11,802 nt of DNA, from positions 1-11,802 of the forward strand of contig JASLXL010000085.1 of NCBI GenBank assembly GCA_030740335.1, written 5' to 3'. The translations under genes and the position numbers were made by a program. The notes under the pieces were generated by a model, which did not search any database, was not told the DNA's origin, and worked only from the letters and a program-made list of their open reading frames with translations. Shown piece after piece: positions 1 through 6,967 of the stretch. Numbering within the stretch: position 1 is the first letter of the stretch; each line of letters begins with the position of its first letter. This DNA is from SAR202 cluster bacterium. Its GTDB lineage: Bacteria; Chloroflexota; Dehalococcoidia; SAR202; CAJWER01.

Positions 1-30
1 GCAGACCTCATGGCACCGCGTAGTGTAGTG

Positions 31-57
31 TGTACGAATGCCAGATGGCAGCGTACA
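31..57. repeat. Imperfect palindrome upstream of the M16 promoter
   Basis: TGTACG (31-36) is the exact reverse complement of CGTACA (52-57). Nested inside, TGCC (39-42) pairs with GGCA (47-50) around the tetraloop AGAT. Together they give a 6+4 bp imperfect dyad ending 12 bases before the candidate -10. It could be a regulator operator covering the -35 region, or a stem at the end of an upstream transcript. No T-run follows, so an intrinsic terminator is unlikely. Confidence 0.35.
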
Positions 58-66
58 TGTGGGCCA

Positions 67-75
67 TGTTATGAT
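67..75 (+). promoter_or_regulatory. Candidate extended -10 promoter for the M16 peptidase gene
   Basis: TG at 67-68, one base, then TATGAT at 70-75 make an extended -10 element (5 of 6 to TATAAT). No good -35 is seen 17 bases upstream, which is acceptable for extended -10 promoters. Transcription would start near 82 and give a leader of about 56 bases. The TGn pattern recurs before two other genes in the window, which supports the call. Confidence 0.4.
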
Positions 76-88
76 GTACTGGTATTTT

Positions 89-104
89 CGCCGCTTGAGC
101 GGCG
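89..104 (+). other. Leader hairpin before the M16 peptidase gene
   Basis: CGCCGC (89-94), loop TTGA, GCGGCG (99-104): a perfect 6-bp GC stem with a tetraloop, lying just after the predicted transcription start. No T-tract follows, so it is not a terminator. A role in stabilising the 5' end of the mRNA is inference. Confidence 0.4.
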
Positions 105-128
105 TCGCCAAGTTGTCATGATTTGTGT

Positions 129-132
129 GGAG
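129..132 (+). promoter_or_regulatory. Ribosome binding site fixing the M16 start at ATG 138
   Basis: GGAG at 129-132 sits 5 bases before ATG 138. The longer reading from TTG 123 would place this site inside the coding region and has no Shine-Dalgarno of its own, so ATG 138 is preferred. Confidence 0.6.
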
Positions 133-137
133 CACCA

Positions 138-2792
138 ATGACTTCTATTTCCCACGAAAAGATCACGCTATCCAATGGCCTGGACGTGATTATCCACGAG
201 GATCACTCTCTGCCACTCGTCGCCGTGAACGCCTGGTACCACGTCGGATCGAAGAACGAGGAGCCAGGACGTACCGGGTTTGCTCATCTATTCGAACATG
301 TCATGTTTGAGGGCTCCGAACACCACAACGATCTCTTCTTCAACCCTCTACAAAAGACAGGGGGCTCGGTCAACGGCTCGACCACCTCCGATCGAACGAA
401 CTACTGGGAGAACCTGCCCTCCGAACACCTGGAATTGGCCCTGTGGCTGGAATCGGACCGGATGGGCTTCTTGTTGGACGCGCTGGATCAGGAGCGACTG
501 GACCTGCAGCGCGATGTGGTAAAGAACGAGAGGCGTCAGAGCTACGAGAATCGACCCTATGGGATGGCGCACCTGCTGATGCAGCCAATGATCTACCCTG
601 CGCCCCATCCTTACTCCTGGCCGGTAATCGGATCTCAGGAAGATTTGGACGCGGCGTCTCTTGATGATGTGAAAGCCTTCTTCCGCTGCTACTACAGCCC
701 ATCCAACGCCAGCCTAGCAATTGCAGGGGACATAGTCCCGGACAGGGTTAAGGATCTGGTGGAGCGCTACTTTGGGAGCATCGCCCCCGGGGTCGTGCCG
801 AACCGCGTCCAGCAGATGGGCTCCGCTATCAGCGGTGAGGTAGCACTGGACCTCACCGACAAGGTGGAGCTGCCGAGACTTTACTTGGCATATCCCGGTC
901 CCGCAGCCTTCGATAAGGACGAGGCAGCCCTGGACGTGCTGTCTACGATACTTTCGGACGGCAAGAGTTCGCGGCTCTACCGGTCCCTGGTCTATGAGAA
1001 GCAGATCGTCCGGGATGTGTCGGTTGGTAACTACGCGCAGGAAATAGCAGGGGAGATCAGCATTCAGGCGACCGCCAGTCCCGGGCACTTCCTTGACGAG
1101 ATCCAGTCCCTCATAGAGGAAGAGTTAGATCGTGCACGCACTGAAGAGCCTACCGACTATGAGATACAGCGCGCGATCAACCGCATCGAAAGCCATAACG
1201 TGAGGCAGATCGAGCAGATCGGCGGCTTCGGGGGAAGAGCCGACCAGCTCAACTACTTCAACACCTTTACAGGTAACCCGGGAGCGATCAATACCGACAT
1301 CGAACGGTATCGTGCAGTCACCGCACAGGACGTAACAGCCGCAGCCAGCAAATGGCTGGGGTCGGCCAGAGTGCGCATGACCGTGGAGCCCGAAAAGTCC
1401 AAAAGTGCCTCAATCAGTTCCTTAGACCGCTCGATAATGCCCGAGGGAGAGAGCCTCGGCCATTTCACACCGCCGACCATGCGCCGAGAGCGGCTGGCCA
1501 ACGATCTTGATTTGCTCTACGTTGAGAAGCGCGAGTTGCCCATGGTTGCCATTGGCCTTGTGCTGAATACAGGGGCTGACAGGGACCCTGTATCAATCCC
1601 CGGCCTCGTGCAAATGACTACATCGATGCTGGCCGAAGGGACCTCAACTCGGTCGAGCACCCAGATTTCCGAGGAGATGGAGTTCTTGGGATCAGGGCTC
1701 CATCCGGATACAGGCCGTGAGCACATGGTCATATCCGCAGAGGCGTTGACGGCCCACTGGCCCGCAGCCCTGGAGATTGTGGCCGACGTCGTCCAGAACG
1801 CCACATTCCCGACCGACGAGTTGGAGCGCGTTCGAAAGGAGCGGCTGGCCGACCTGAAGCGCGTGTCTTCAGACCCGGTTGCGATAGCTCAGCGAGCGAC
1901 TAGAGCGCTGATATACGGGCACGATAGCGGATACGGCCACCCGATAAGCGGCACGGAGGACTCGGTCGCTGCCATCACGCGCGACGGCATCATTGCAAAC
2001 TACGGGCTCCACTTCACACCGCAGAATGCGACCCTAGTGGTTGTGGGCGACATCACGGGCGAGGAGGTGGTGGCGAAGGCAAAAGAGTTCTTCGCGGACT
2101 GGAGAACGGCCTCGGGGGACACCACTCTCATTCCGGAAGCTACCTCGCCCCGGAACGACATTTCAACCCTGTACCTGGTTGACCGTCCAGAAGCTCCTCA
2201 ATCAGTTATTCGAGCAGCCCATCTTACAGTTCCACGTAGTGACCCGGACTTCTATGCGATGTACGTAATCAATTACGTATTCGGGACCCAGATGACCTCG
2301 CGACTGATGATGAACCTGCGACAAGAAAAGGGCTACAGTTACGGGTACTACGCCCAGATCGACTGGCTCAAAGGTTCGTCGTCGCTGATAGCGGGAGGCT
2401 CTGTCCAGACGGATGTGACCAAGGACGCCCTGGCCGAAACCATCAAGGAGTTCACCGATATCCGCCGAGGCCGTCCCATTACCGAAGAGGAGTTCGAGAA
2501 CGCCAAGGATGGAATCCTCCAGGGCTTCCCATCACAGTTCGAAACCCAGAGCCAGATCCTCCAGCAGCTAGTGCGTGTGGCGATCTTCGGACTACCCGAC
2601 GATTACTACGCAAACTTCCTCGACAACATCGAGGCACTCACGCTAGACGATGTGCGCGCGGTCGCATCTAATCGAATAGAAGCCGACCGGTTGGCGATCC
2701 TGGTGGTAGGAGACCGAGAGGCCATATTTACGGGCCTGTGCGAGCTGGGACTGCCCATTGTGGCTGTGGATAACGAGGGCCGCCCCGTCTGA
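138..2792 (+). CDS. M16 family zinc metallopeptidase, two-domain (insulinase/pitrilysin-like)
   Basis: This is a zinc-dependent peptidase of 884 residues made of two tandem M16 halves in one chain. The N-terminal half carries the inverted zinc motif HLFEH (His50, Glu53, His54). The distal ligand Glu131, in NERR, lies 77 residues after His54, as in pitrilysin. The C-terminal half has lost the zinc motif around residues 485-495 but keeps the Arg/Tyr pair of inactive M16 partners in LRQEKGYSYG (Arg728, Tyr735). One active and one inactive half are known to close into a chamber that degrades short or unfolded peptides. There is no signal peptide or membrane segment, so it is probably cytoplasmic. 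The start at ATG 138 is chosen over TTG 123 because GGAG lies 5 bases upstream. The next gene begins 22 bases after the stop, suggesting co-transcription. The substrate cannot be told from sequence. Family assignment is firm. Confidence 0.95.
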   Translation: MTSISHEKITLSNGLDVIIHEDHSLPLVAVNAWYHVGSKNEEPGRTGFAHLFEHVMFEGSEHHNDLFFNPLQKTGGSVNGSTTSDRTNYWENLPSEHLELALWLESDRMGFLLDALDQERLDLQRDVVKNERRQSYENRPYGMAHLLMQPMIYPAPHPYSWPVIGSQEDLDAASLDDVKAFFRCYYSPSNASLAIAGDIVPDRVKDLVERYFGSIAPGVVPNRVQQMGSAISGEVALDLTDKVELPRLYLAYPGPAAFDKDEAALDVLSTILSDGKSSRLYRSLVYEKQIVRDVSVGNYAQEIAGEISIQATASPGHFLDEIQSLIEEELDRARTEEPTDYEIQRAINRIESHNVRQIEQIGGFGGRADQLNYFNTFTGNPGAINTDIERYRAVTAQDVTAAASKWLGSARVRMTVEPEKSKSASISSLDRSIMPEGESLGHFTPPTMRRERLANDLDLLYVEKRELPMVAIGLVLNTGADRDPVSIPGLVQMTTSMLAEGTSTRSSTQISEEMEFLGSGLHPDTGREHMVISAEALTAHWPAALEIVADVVQNATFPTDELERVRKERLADLKRVSSDPVAIAQRATRALIYGHDSGYGHPISGTEDSVAAITRDGIIANYGLHFTPQNATLVVVGDITGEEVVAKAKEFFADWRTASGDTTLIPEATSPRNDISTLYLVDRPEAPQSVIRAAHLTVPRSDPDFYAMYVINYVFGTQMTSRLMMNLRQEKGYSYGYYAQIDWLKGSSSLIAGGSVQTDVTKDALAETIKEFTDIRRGRPITEEEFENAKDGILQGFPSQFETQSQILQQLVRVAIFGLPDDYYANFLDNIEALTLDDVRAVASNRIEADRLAILVVGDREAIFTGLCELGLPIVAVDNEGRPV

Positions 2793-2814
2793 GCCGGGAG
2801 TCGAGGTAGAAGGT

Positions 2815-3225
2815 ATGGGACATCTAGGATTGGCAATGGGCTCTCCAGCCCGTCCGACGGCGCTTCTACGTGCCCTCGATAAGGGCATCGTGCCACCGGA
2901 CCAGCCGGTTGGGTGTGGCCTCCTCTTGACCACACTAGACGGCAATGGCATCCTCCCCCTCATCCTCCCCCTGCAGGTAATGCCCTTCATCCTGGAAGTC
3001 GCCATCTACATGCGAATCGCACTACCCCTTCTATTTGTGCCGATATTGGCCTTCTTCCTCAATCTCGGCGTATTGATGGACACAGGGCCGATCGTATTCC
3101 TGGCCACGTCCCTGGTTGCGGCGATTGGCGTAGTGGTGATCCTGTTCCAAACGGTCAGTTTCGGCCCAAGCTCAGTAGTGATGGATCGGGTAATGGCTGG
3201 CGCTGAACGGGTGTCGCACTCGTGA
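2815..3225 (+). CDS. Small membrane protein of unknown function
   Basis: I do not recognise this protein. From ATG 2815 (GAGG at 2803-2806, 8 bases upstream) it has 136 residues. The first 45 or so are unremarkable. Then come a weakly hydrophobic stretch (about 46-60) and two clear membrane segments at about 66-88 and 91-113, followed by a short polar tail rich in Val, Met and Ser. A shorter reading from ATG 2980 would leave an 81-residue two-segment hairpin, so the start is uncertain. The Asp/Thr-Gly-Pro turn between the segments is loosely like that of small two-helix proteins such as AtpZ, but this is not enough to name it. The gene lies 22 bases after the M16 gene, and its stop overlaps the start of the PAP2 gene in GTGA (3222-3225), so it is probably coupled to that lipid phosphatase. 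Confidence 0.65.
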   Translation: MGHLGLAMGSPARPTALLRALDKGIVPPDQPVGCGLLLTTLDGNGILPLILPLQVMPFILEVAIYMRIALPLLFVPILAFFLNLGVLMDTGPIVFLATSLVAAIGVVVILFQTVSFGPSSVVMDRVMAGAERVSHS

Positions 3226-3941
3226 TCAAGGGCGTGCCCGAGCAACCGTCATCCAGGACTGACCCTCGATCTGACCTTCCTCCGGCTACGCCCGGGTTCA
3301 CCGGTCTAAGGGCTTCCCTTGATCGACGTTCACTAGCCATAACAGGGGCCGCACTTGCACTATTGACCGCCTTGGGCGTGCTGGGTGGCCTCTATGAAAC
3401 ATTTCCAGGGGACCTGATTGTGTCCAAGCGGGTACAGTCGCTTGGCTCCGACTGGCTTGATATGGTCATTGAGGCCATAGCGGTGGCGGGCACCTCAATA
3501 GGGGCCCTTACCGCCGTAGGAATCGCACTCCTAGCGACCTTAGCACTGCGCGGGCCTCGCCCTGCGGGATACTTGCTAGCAGTCGCCACGATTGGGGTGA
3601 TCGTCCGGACCGTGCTCAAGGCGACAATCGCCCGGCCACGCCCGACAGAGGAGCTGATTCGGGTCATGGACATTCGCGACAGCTATTCATTCCCAAGTGG
3701 CCACGTAATGTTCTATGTCGTGCTGTTGGGCTCCCTGTACTTTCTGTTGTCGTCGTCGGGCCTCTCCGGCAAGATGATCCGCCTGGTACAAGCCATAATC
3801 GCTGTCGCGCTGGCATTAATTGGGATCTCCCGCGTATACCTGGGGGTGCACTGGCTGAGCGACGTGCTCGCAGGCTACATCTTCGGGGCGGCCCTGGTAA
3901 CAGTGGCAGCCTGGGTGTGGCGTCGGTGGACGGTAACATAG
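3222..3941 (+). CDS. PAP2 superfamily membrane phosphatase
   Basis: A 239-residue integral membrane phosphatase of the PAP2 (type 2 phosphatidic acid phosphatase) superfamily. It removes phosphate from lipid phosphates or diphosphates such as phosphatidate, PGP or undecaprenyl diphosphate. All three signature motifs are intact. Motif 1, KX6RP, spans Lys133 to Arg140-Pro141. Motif 2, PSGH, is at 158-161, with His161 the expected acid/base. Motif 3, SRX5HX3D, spans Ser203-Arg204, His210 (nucleophile) and Asp214. About 35 polar residues precede the first membrane helix (about 38-58), and several further helices surround the motifs. The start is GTG 3222, overlapping the previous stop by four bases. 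There is no strong Shine-Dalgarno, which fits translational coupling. The natural substrate is open. The downstream PIP-synthase-like and PimA-like genes make a role in inositol-lipid dephosphorylation possible, but that is inference. Confidence 0.93.
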   Translation: MIKGVPEQPSSRTDPRSDLPPATPGFTGLRASLDRRSLAITGAALALLTALGVLGGLYETFPGDLIVSKRVQSLGSDWLDMVIEAIAVAGTSIGALTAVGIALLATLALRGPRPAGYLLAVATIGVIVRTVLKATIARPRPTEELIRVMDIRDSYSFPSGHVMFYVVLLGSLYFLLSSSGLSGKMIRLVQAIIAVALALIGISRVYLGVHWLSDVLAGYIFGAALVTVAAWVWRRWTVT

Positions 3942-3968
3942 CCCTAACCGCTTTCTTGCAGGGGCTAT
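3938..3968 (+). repeat. Inverted repeat across the PAP2 stop codon
   Basis: ATAGCCC (3938-3944, containing the PAP2 stop TAG) is the reverse complement of GGGCTAT (3962-3968), separated by 17 bases. No T-tract follows, so it is at best a weak 3'-end stem. Its right arm overlaps the region just upstream of the candidate -10 at 3975, so it could also act as an operator. Confidence 0.3.
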
Positions 3969-3971
3969 CGA

Positions 3972-3980
3972 TGCTACAAT
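3972..3980 (+). promoter_or_regulatory. Candidate extended -10 promoter for the glycosyltransferase gene
   Basis: TG at 3972-3973, C, then TACAAT (3975-3980, 5 of 6 to consensus). TTGCAG at 3956-3961 resembles a -35 but is only 13 bases away, so the extended -10 probably carries the promoter. The predicted start is near 3987, leaving about 104 leader bases before GTG 4091. Confidence 0.45.
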
Positions 3981-4090
3981 TCGCTACGGTCCAGGTATGG
4001 TCCTCGAGATGACGCTCTGGATTGGAGAGGAACGCATCGGGGGCGCCCGGTCCGCGCCGACGCAGCATCGATATCTCGCACACATCACAC

Positions 4091-5251
4091 GTGGAACGCC
4101 CTCTAAAAATAGCCCTTGTATCCGCATATGATTACGCTTTCCGTGGAGGCGCCAACGAGCACATCCGTAACCTCGCGGCGCAGTTCGAGGGCTGGGGCCA
4201 TACGATTAAGGTAATTGCGCCTTGCTCCAAGCCCGAGGGCATCCCCGAGACCAACTTTATCCCAATGGGCAAGGCAGTACCGTTGCCTTCCGCAGGGTCG
4301 ATCGCACGTGTTTCGCTTTCGGTGTGGCTACGCCCCCGCATCCAGAAGTTGCTGCGGGACGAAGCCTTCGACATCGTCCATCTTCACGAGCCGTTCTCGG
4401 GCTTCGTTACGCTGTACATGGCTGGACATTCGGAGACGGTCAACATCGCGACGTTCCACAGCTACCGGGGCACTCGACTCTACGGGATAGGCGCGAACAA
4501 GCTGGCGATGCCCCTTTTCCGGCGCCTGCACGGGCTGATAGCGGTGTCGAAGCCTGCTCACGACTTCATCAGCTCCCATTTCCCTGGGGACTATAGGATC
4601 ATCCCCAATGGCATCGATGTTGACGCATTTGCCAAGGACGTTGAGCCGTTCGAGAACCTGCAGGACGGGATGATCAACCTGCTGTTCGTGGGCCGGCTCG
4701 AAAAGCGCAAAGGCCTGAAGTACATGCTGGGGGCCTACAGCCGCCTGAAATGGGATTGGCCGAACCTGCGTCTGGTGGTGGTCGGGCCGGGGAAGCCTGA
4801 CCAGGATTCCCATAGCATCCTGAGCGAGCGCAACCTGCAGGACGTAATGTTCGTGGGCGGAGTATCGGAAGAGGACAAGGCACGGTACTACCGGTCGGCT
4901 GATATCTACTGTTCGCCTGCAACCGGCAGGGAGAGCTTCGGTATCGTGCTGTTGGAAGCGATGGCTGCCGGCAAGCCTATCGTAGCCACGTCGATCGAGG
5001 GGTATTCCACTGTGGTCACTGAAGGGCAAGAGGGTCTGCTAGTTCCGCCCAAGGACGACGAGGCCCTGGCAGACGCAATTTCGAAACTACTCAAAAACCC
5101 GGAACTGCGGGAGAAGATGGCCGCCAACGGGCGGAAGACGGTCGACGAGTATCGCTGGGAGCGGGTCGCCGGGCGCGTTATGGCCTTCTACCGTCTCCAC
5201 CTCGACGATGCCACGACTCGAGCGGAGATCGACTTGGGCGTCGAGCGATGA
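4091..5251 (+). CDS. GT4 family glycosyltransferase, PimA-like (phosphatidylinositol mannosyltransferase family)
   Basis: A 386-residue GT-B fold retaining glycosyltransferase of family GT4. It probably transfers a sugar from a nucleotide donor (GDP-mannose if truly PimA-like) to a lipid acceptor at the inner face of the membrane. Visible motifs are the N-terminal glycine loop GGANEH (19-24), HLHEP (97-101), ATFHSY with His123 at the place of the PimA catalytic His, the donor-phosphate site GRLEKRKG (201-208; Arg202 and Lys207), and the E-x7-E motif Glu281/Glu289. The stretch VPLPSAGSIAR and the block around ADIYCSP resemble mycobacterial PimA closely. The start is uncertain. GTG 4091 matches the family N-terminus (PLKIALVS) but has no Shine-Dalgarno. 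TTG 4022 would add 23 Arg/Ser-rich residues unlike the family. The stop overlaps the next gene in ATGA, linking it to phospholipid synthesis. Donor and acceptor are inferred. Confidence 0.92.
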   Translation: MERPLKIALVSAYDYAFRGGANEHIRNLAAQFEGWGHTIKVIAPCSKPEGIPETNFIPMGKAVPLPSAGSIARVSLSVWLRPRIQKLLRDEAFDIVHLHEPFSGFVTLYMAGHSETVNIATFHSYRGTRLYGIGANKLAMPLFRRLHGLIAVSKPAHDFISSHFPGDYRIIPNGIDVDAFAKDVEPFENLQDGMINLLFVGRLEKRKGLKYMLGAYSRLKWDWPNLRLVVVGPGKPDQDSHSILSERNLQDVMFVGGVSEEDKARYYRSADIYCSPATGRESFGIVLLEAMAAGKPIVATSIEGYSTVVTEGQEGLLVPPKDDEALADAISKLLKNPELREKMAANGRKTVDEYRWERVAGRVMAFYRLHLDDATTRAEIDLGVER

Positions 5252-5850
5252 ACAGGTCTAGCGTCCGGCAGGCGCTTTCGTCCTACGTCGAGGCACCCGG
5301 GACGAGACTGTTGATAAGGCTGGGACTCTCCCCCAATGGCATCACCCTTGTTGGATTGGCAGGCGGCGGGGGAGCGGCCGTCCTGGTCAGCCAGAGCCTA
5401 CTTATGTGGGGCGGGATAGCGATGATCCTGGCGTCTGGGCTCGACATGTTCGACGGCGCTGTGGCGCGGTCAACAGGTCGCGTTTCGAAGTTCGGCGGGC
5501 TGCTGGACTCCGTGGCGGACCGCATCTCGGAGGCCGTCGTCATGACGGGAATTCTGGCACACTTTTTGCGCGAGTCTGACGACACGGGCGCATTACTGGC
5601 AGTAGCCGCGATGGCTACATCGTTCACGGTTAGCTACGTCAGGGCGCGTGCGAGCGGGCTGAACGTCGATTGTGAGATAGGGGTGCTGACGCGGGTTGAA
5701 CGAGTGGTGCTGCTTTCGGCATGCCTCGTCGTGGGTGAGTGGTGGCCAATGGCTATCCCCCTGGCGCTGGGAATTATTGCCGTGCTGGCCGCCATCACCG
5801 CTGTTCAGCGTATCCTGCACGTCCGCAATGAGCTTCACAAACTAGGTTGA
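5248..5850 (+). CDS. CDP-alcohol phosphatidyltransferase, probable phosphatidylinositol-phosphate synthase type
   Basis: A 200-residue membrane enzyme that joins a CDP-diacylglycerol lipid to an alcohol acceptor and releases CMP. The complete CDP-OH signature is present: Asp66, Asp69-Gly70, Ala73-Arg74, eight residues, Gly83, Asp87, Asp91. Hydrophobic segments surround it, as expected for the six-helix fold. A later block, SYVRARASGL (129-138), then VERVVLL and the C-terminal ITAVQRIL, resemble actinobacterial phosphatidylinositol-phosphate synthase (PgsA1), which uses inositol 1-phosphate. Phosphatidylglycerophosphate synthase is the main alternative. The gene begins inside the stop of the PimA-like gene (ATGA, 5248-5251), so the two are translationally coupled. 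In mycobacteria PIP synthase and PimA also act in sequence. The superfamily is certain. The inositol-phosphate substrate is inferred from motif likeness and context. Confidence 0.92.
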   Translation: MNRSSVRQALSSYVEAPGTRLLIRLGLSPNGITLVGLAGGGGAAVLVSQSLLMWGGIAMILASGLDMFDGAVARSTGRVSKFGGLLDSVADRISEAVVMTGILAHFLRESDDTGALLAVAAMATSFTVSYVRARASGLNVDCEIGVLTRVERVVLLSACLVVGEWWPMAIPLALGIIAVLAAITAVQRILHVRNELHKLG

Positions 5851-5879
5851 CGTGCTACTGCGGTGCATCGCACGCTGGG

Positions 5880-5909
5880 TTGAGCGAGTTCCTATTTTCT
5901 GGTTAGAGT
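5880..5909 (+). promoter_or_regulatory. Weak candidate promoter for the 2-hydroxyacid dehydrogenase-like gene
   Basis: TTGAGC (5880-5885), an 18-base spacer, then TAGAGT (5904-5909, 4 of 6 to consensus). It lies in the 91-base gap after the phosphatidyltransferase. The gene may equally be read through from upstream. Confidence 0.22.
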
Positions 5910-5926
5910 TCTTGGGTCGCGGTTCC

Positions 5927-5932
5927 GAGGAG
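5927..5932 (+). promoter_or_regulatory. Ribosome binding site fixing the dehydrogenase start at ATG 5942
   Basis: GAGGAG at 5927-5932 lies 9 bases before ATG 5942. The frame stays open upstream to GTG 5852, but that reading adds 30 residues with no family likeness. A closer ATG at 5934 is out of frame. Confidence 0.6.
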
Positions 5933-5941
5933 AATGGCATC

Positions 5942-6967
5942 ATGGGCTACCTGGAATCCACAACAAACATCACGGGTAGTCGCAAAACCGTTCAGAAGAT
6001 TGTCGTTACCTGGAGTGGATGGAGAGACCGCATCCTAAACCAAGCCGACGTGGAGGGGTATGGCGACGTCGCGTTATTCATCAGCGAGGACCGCGACGAC
6101 CTGATGCGTGAGTTGGCCGACGCGGACGCGGTTATGGCTGTGGTATGGAATGCGGAGTTGCTATCAGCCAGCCGACGGCTGGGATGGGTACACGCGGTGA
6201 GCGGCGGCATCGAAAGCTACCTGTTTCCGGAGTTCGTGGATAGTCCTGTGCCCTTCACCTGCGCCAAGCCAACGTTCGGTGTACCAGGCGCGGAATCGGC
6301 CCTGGCCGCGATGCTCATGGTCACACGCCGCAACCATTTTTCTGTCGGCCACCTCAAAACAGAACACTGGCTACGAGCTCGCGACGACGATCTATTTCCA
6401 GAAAATCTTGCGGGCAAGACCGTAGGTATCCTCGGCATGGGCCATATGGGACAGGCCCTCGCACCGAGAGCGGCGGCTCTCGGAATGCGCGTGTTGTCCG
6501 CGACAAGGACGCCGGGTGACCCCATGGACGGTGTTCAGCGCTCGTATACCATTGAACAGATGGACGAGTTCCTGGAGCAGCTCGATTTCATTGTGGTCGC
6601 GGTGCCGTTGACGCCCCAGACCAAAGCCATGCTGGGCGAGGCCGTCTTCAGGGCGATGAAGCAGACCGCGTGGGTCGTCGACATATCGGGACGCATACCC
6701 ATTTTCGACTACCCTGCACTTGTACAGGCAATCGAACAAGGCTGGATAGCCGGAATCTGTACTCAGCCCTCGGGACACGATCCCAGCCTGGGGATGCCGC
6801 AGCGCGGTTCGGATTTCTGGCAGCGAGATAACGTATATGTGTCGCCTTGCAGGGGCACCTCCCAGGAGCAAGTGGCTGCTGGGCTAGATCTGTTTTTCGA
6901 TAACCTTCACGCGTTCGAAGCAGGAGGGGCGCTTCGAGGCTTGGTGGACAAGCGAGCAGGCTACTGA
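5942..6967 (+). CDS. D-isomer-specific 2-hydroxyacid dehydrogenase-fold protein with altered catalytic residues
   Basis: A 341-residue protein with the two-domain fold of D-2-hydroxyacid dehydrogenases, which normally interconvert 2-hydroxy and 2-oxo acids with NAD(P)H. The Rossmann motif GILGMGHMG is at 162-170, followed by a strand ending in SATRTP. The Arg189 there in place of the usual Asp suggests NADP preference, if cofactor binds. The catalytic triad is not conserved. In the block usually read as N-x-x-R-G this protein has DISGR (247-251), with Gly250 at the Arg position. The usual Glu before the EP pair aligns with Gly278 (GHDP). The final catalytic His aligns with Cys303 (SPCRG). The substrate-loop NARG block is also changed, to CAKP. 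The frame is otherwise intact, so this is not an obvious pseudogene. It may be a pseudoenzyme, a binding protein or an enzyme with different chemistry. The start at ATG 5942 rests on GAGGAG upstream. Fold certain, function unknown. Confidence 0.88.
   Translation: MGYLESTTNITGSRKTVQKIVVTWSGWRDRILNQADVEGYGDVALFISEDRDDLMRELADADAVMAVVWNAELLSASRRLGWVHAVSGGIESYLFPEFVDSPVPFTCAKPTFGVPGAESALAAMLMVTRRNHFSVGHLKTEHWLRARDDDLFPENLAGKTVGILGMGHMGQALAPRAAALGMRVLSATRTPGDPMDGVQRSYTIEQMDEFLEQLDFIVVAVPLTPQTKAMLGEAVFRAMKQTAWVVDISGRIPIFDYPALVQAIEQGWIAGICTQPSGHDPSLGMPQRGSDFWQRDNVYVSPCRGTSQEQVAAGLDLFFDNLHAFEAGGALRGLVDKRAGY

Noticed and set aside
123..137. TTG 123 as the M16 start.
   Set aside because: It has no Shine-Dalgarno, while ATG 138 has GGAG 5 bases upstream and a family-like N-terminus.
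1..141. Frame open from base 1 to a TGA at 139-141 that overlaps the M16 start in ATGA, possibly the end of an upstream gene.
   Set aside because: The 46 residues are unusually rich in Cys and Arg and match nothing I know. The stretch also holds a palindrome, a hairpin and an extended -10. A 46-codon open frame by chance is not rare. Sequence to the left would settle it.
3938..3968. Intrinsic terminator after the PAP2 gene.
   Set aside because: The stem is only 7 bp with a 17-base loop and no T-tract, and the left arm includes the stop codon. It is kept only as an inverted repeat.
4328..5029. A 233-codon reverse-strand open frame inside the PimA-like gene.
   Set aside because: It lies wholly opposite a well-conserved GT4 coding region and has the composition of an antisense shadow.
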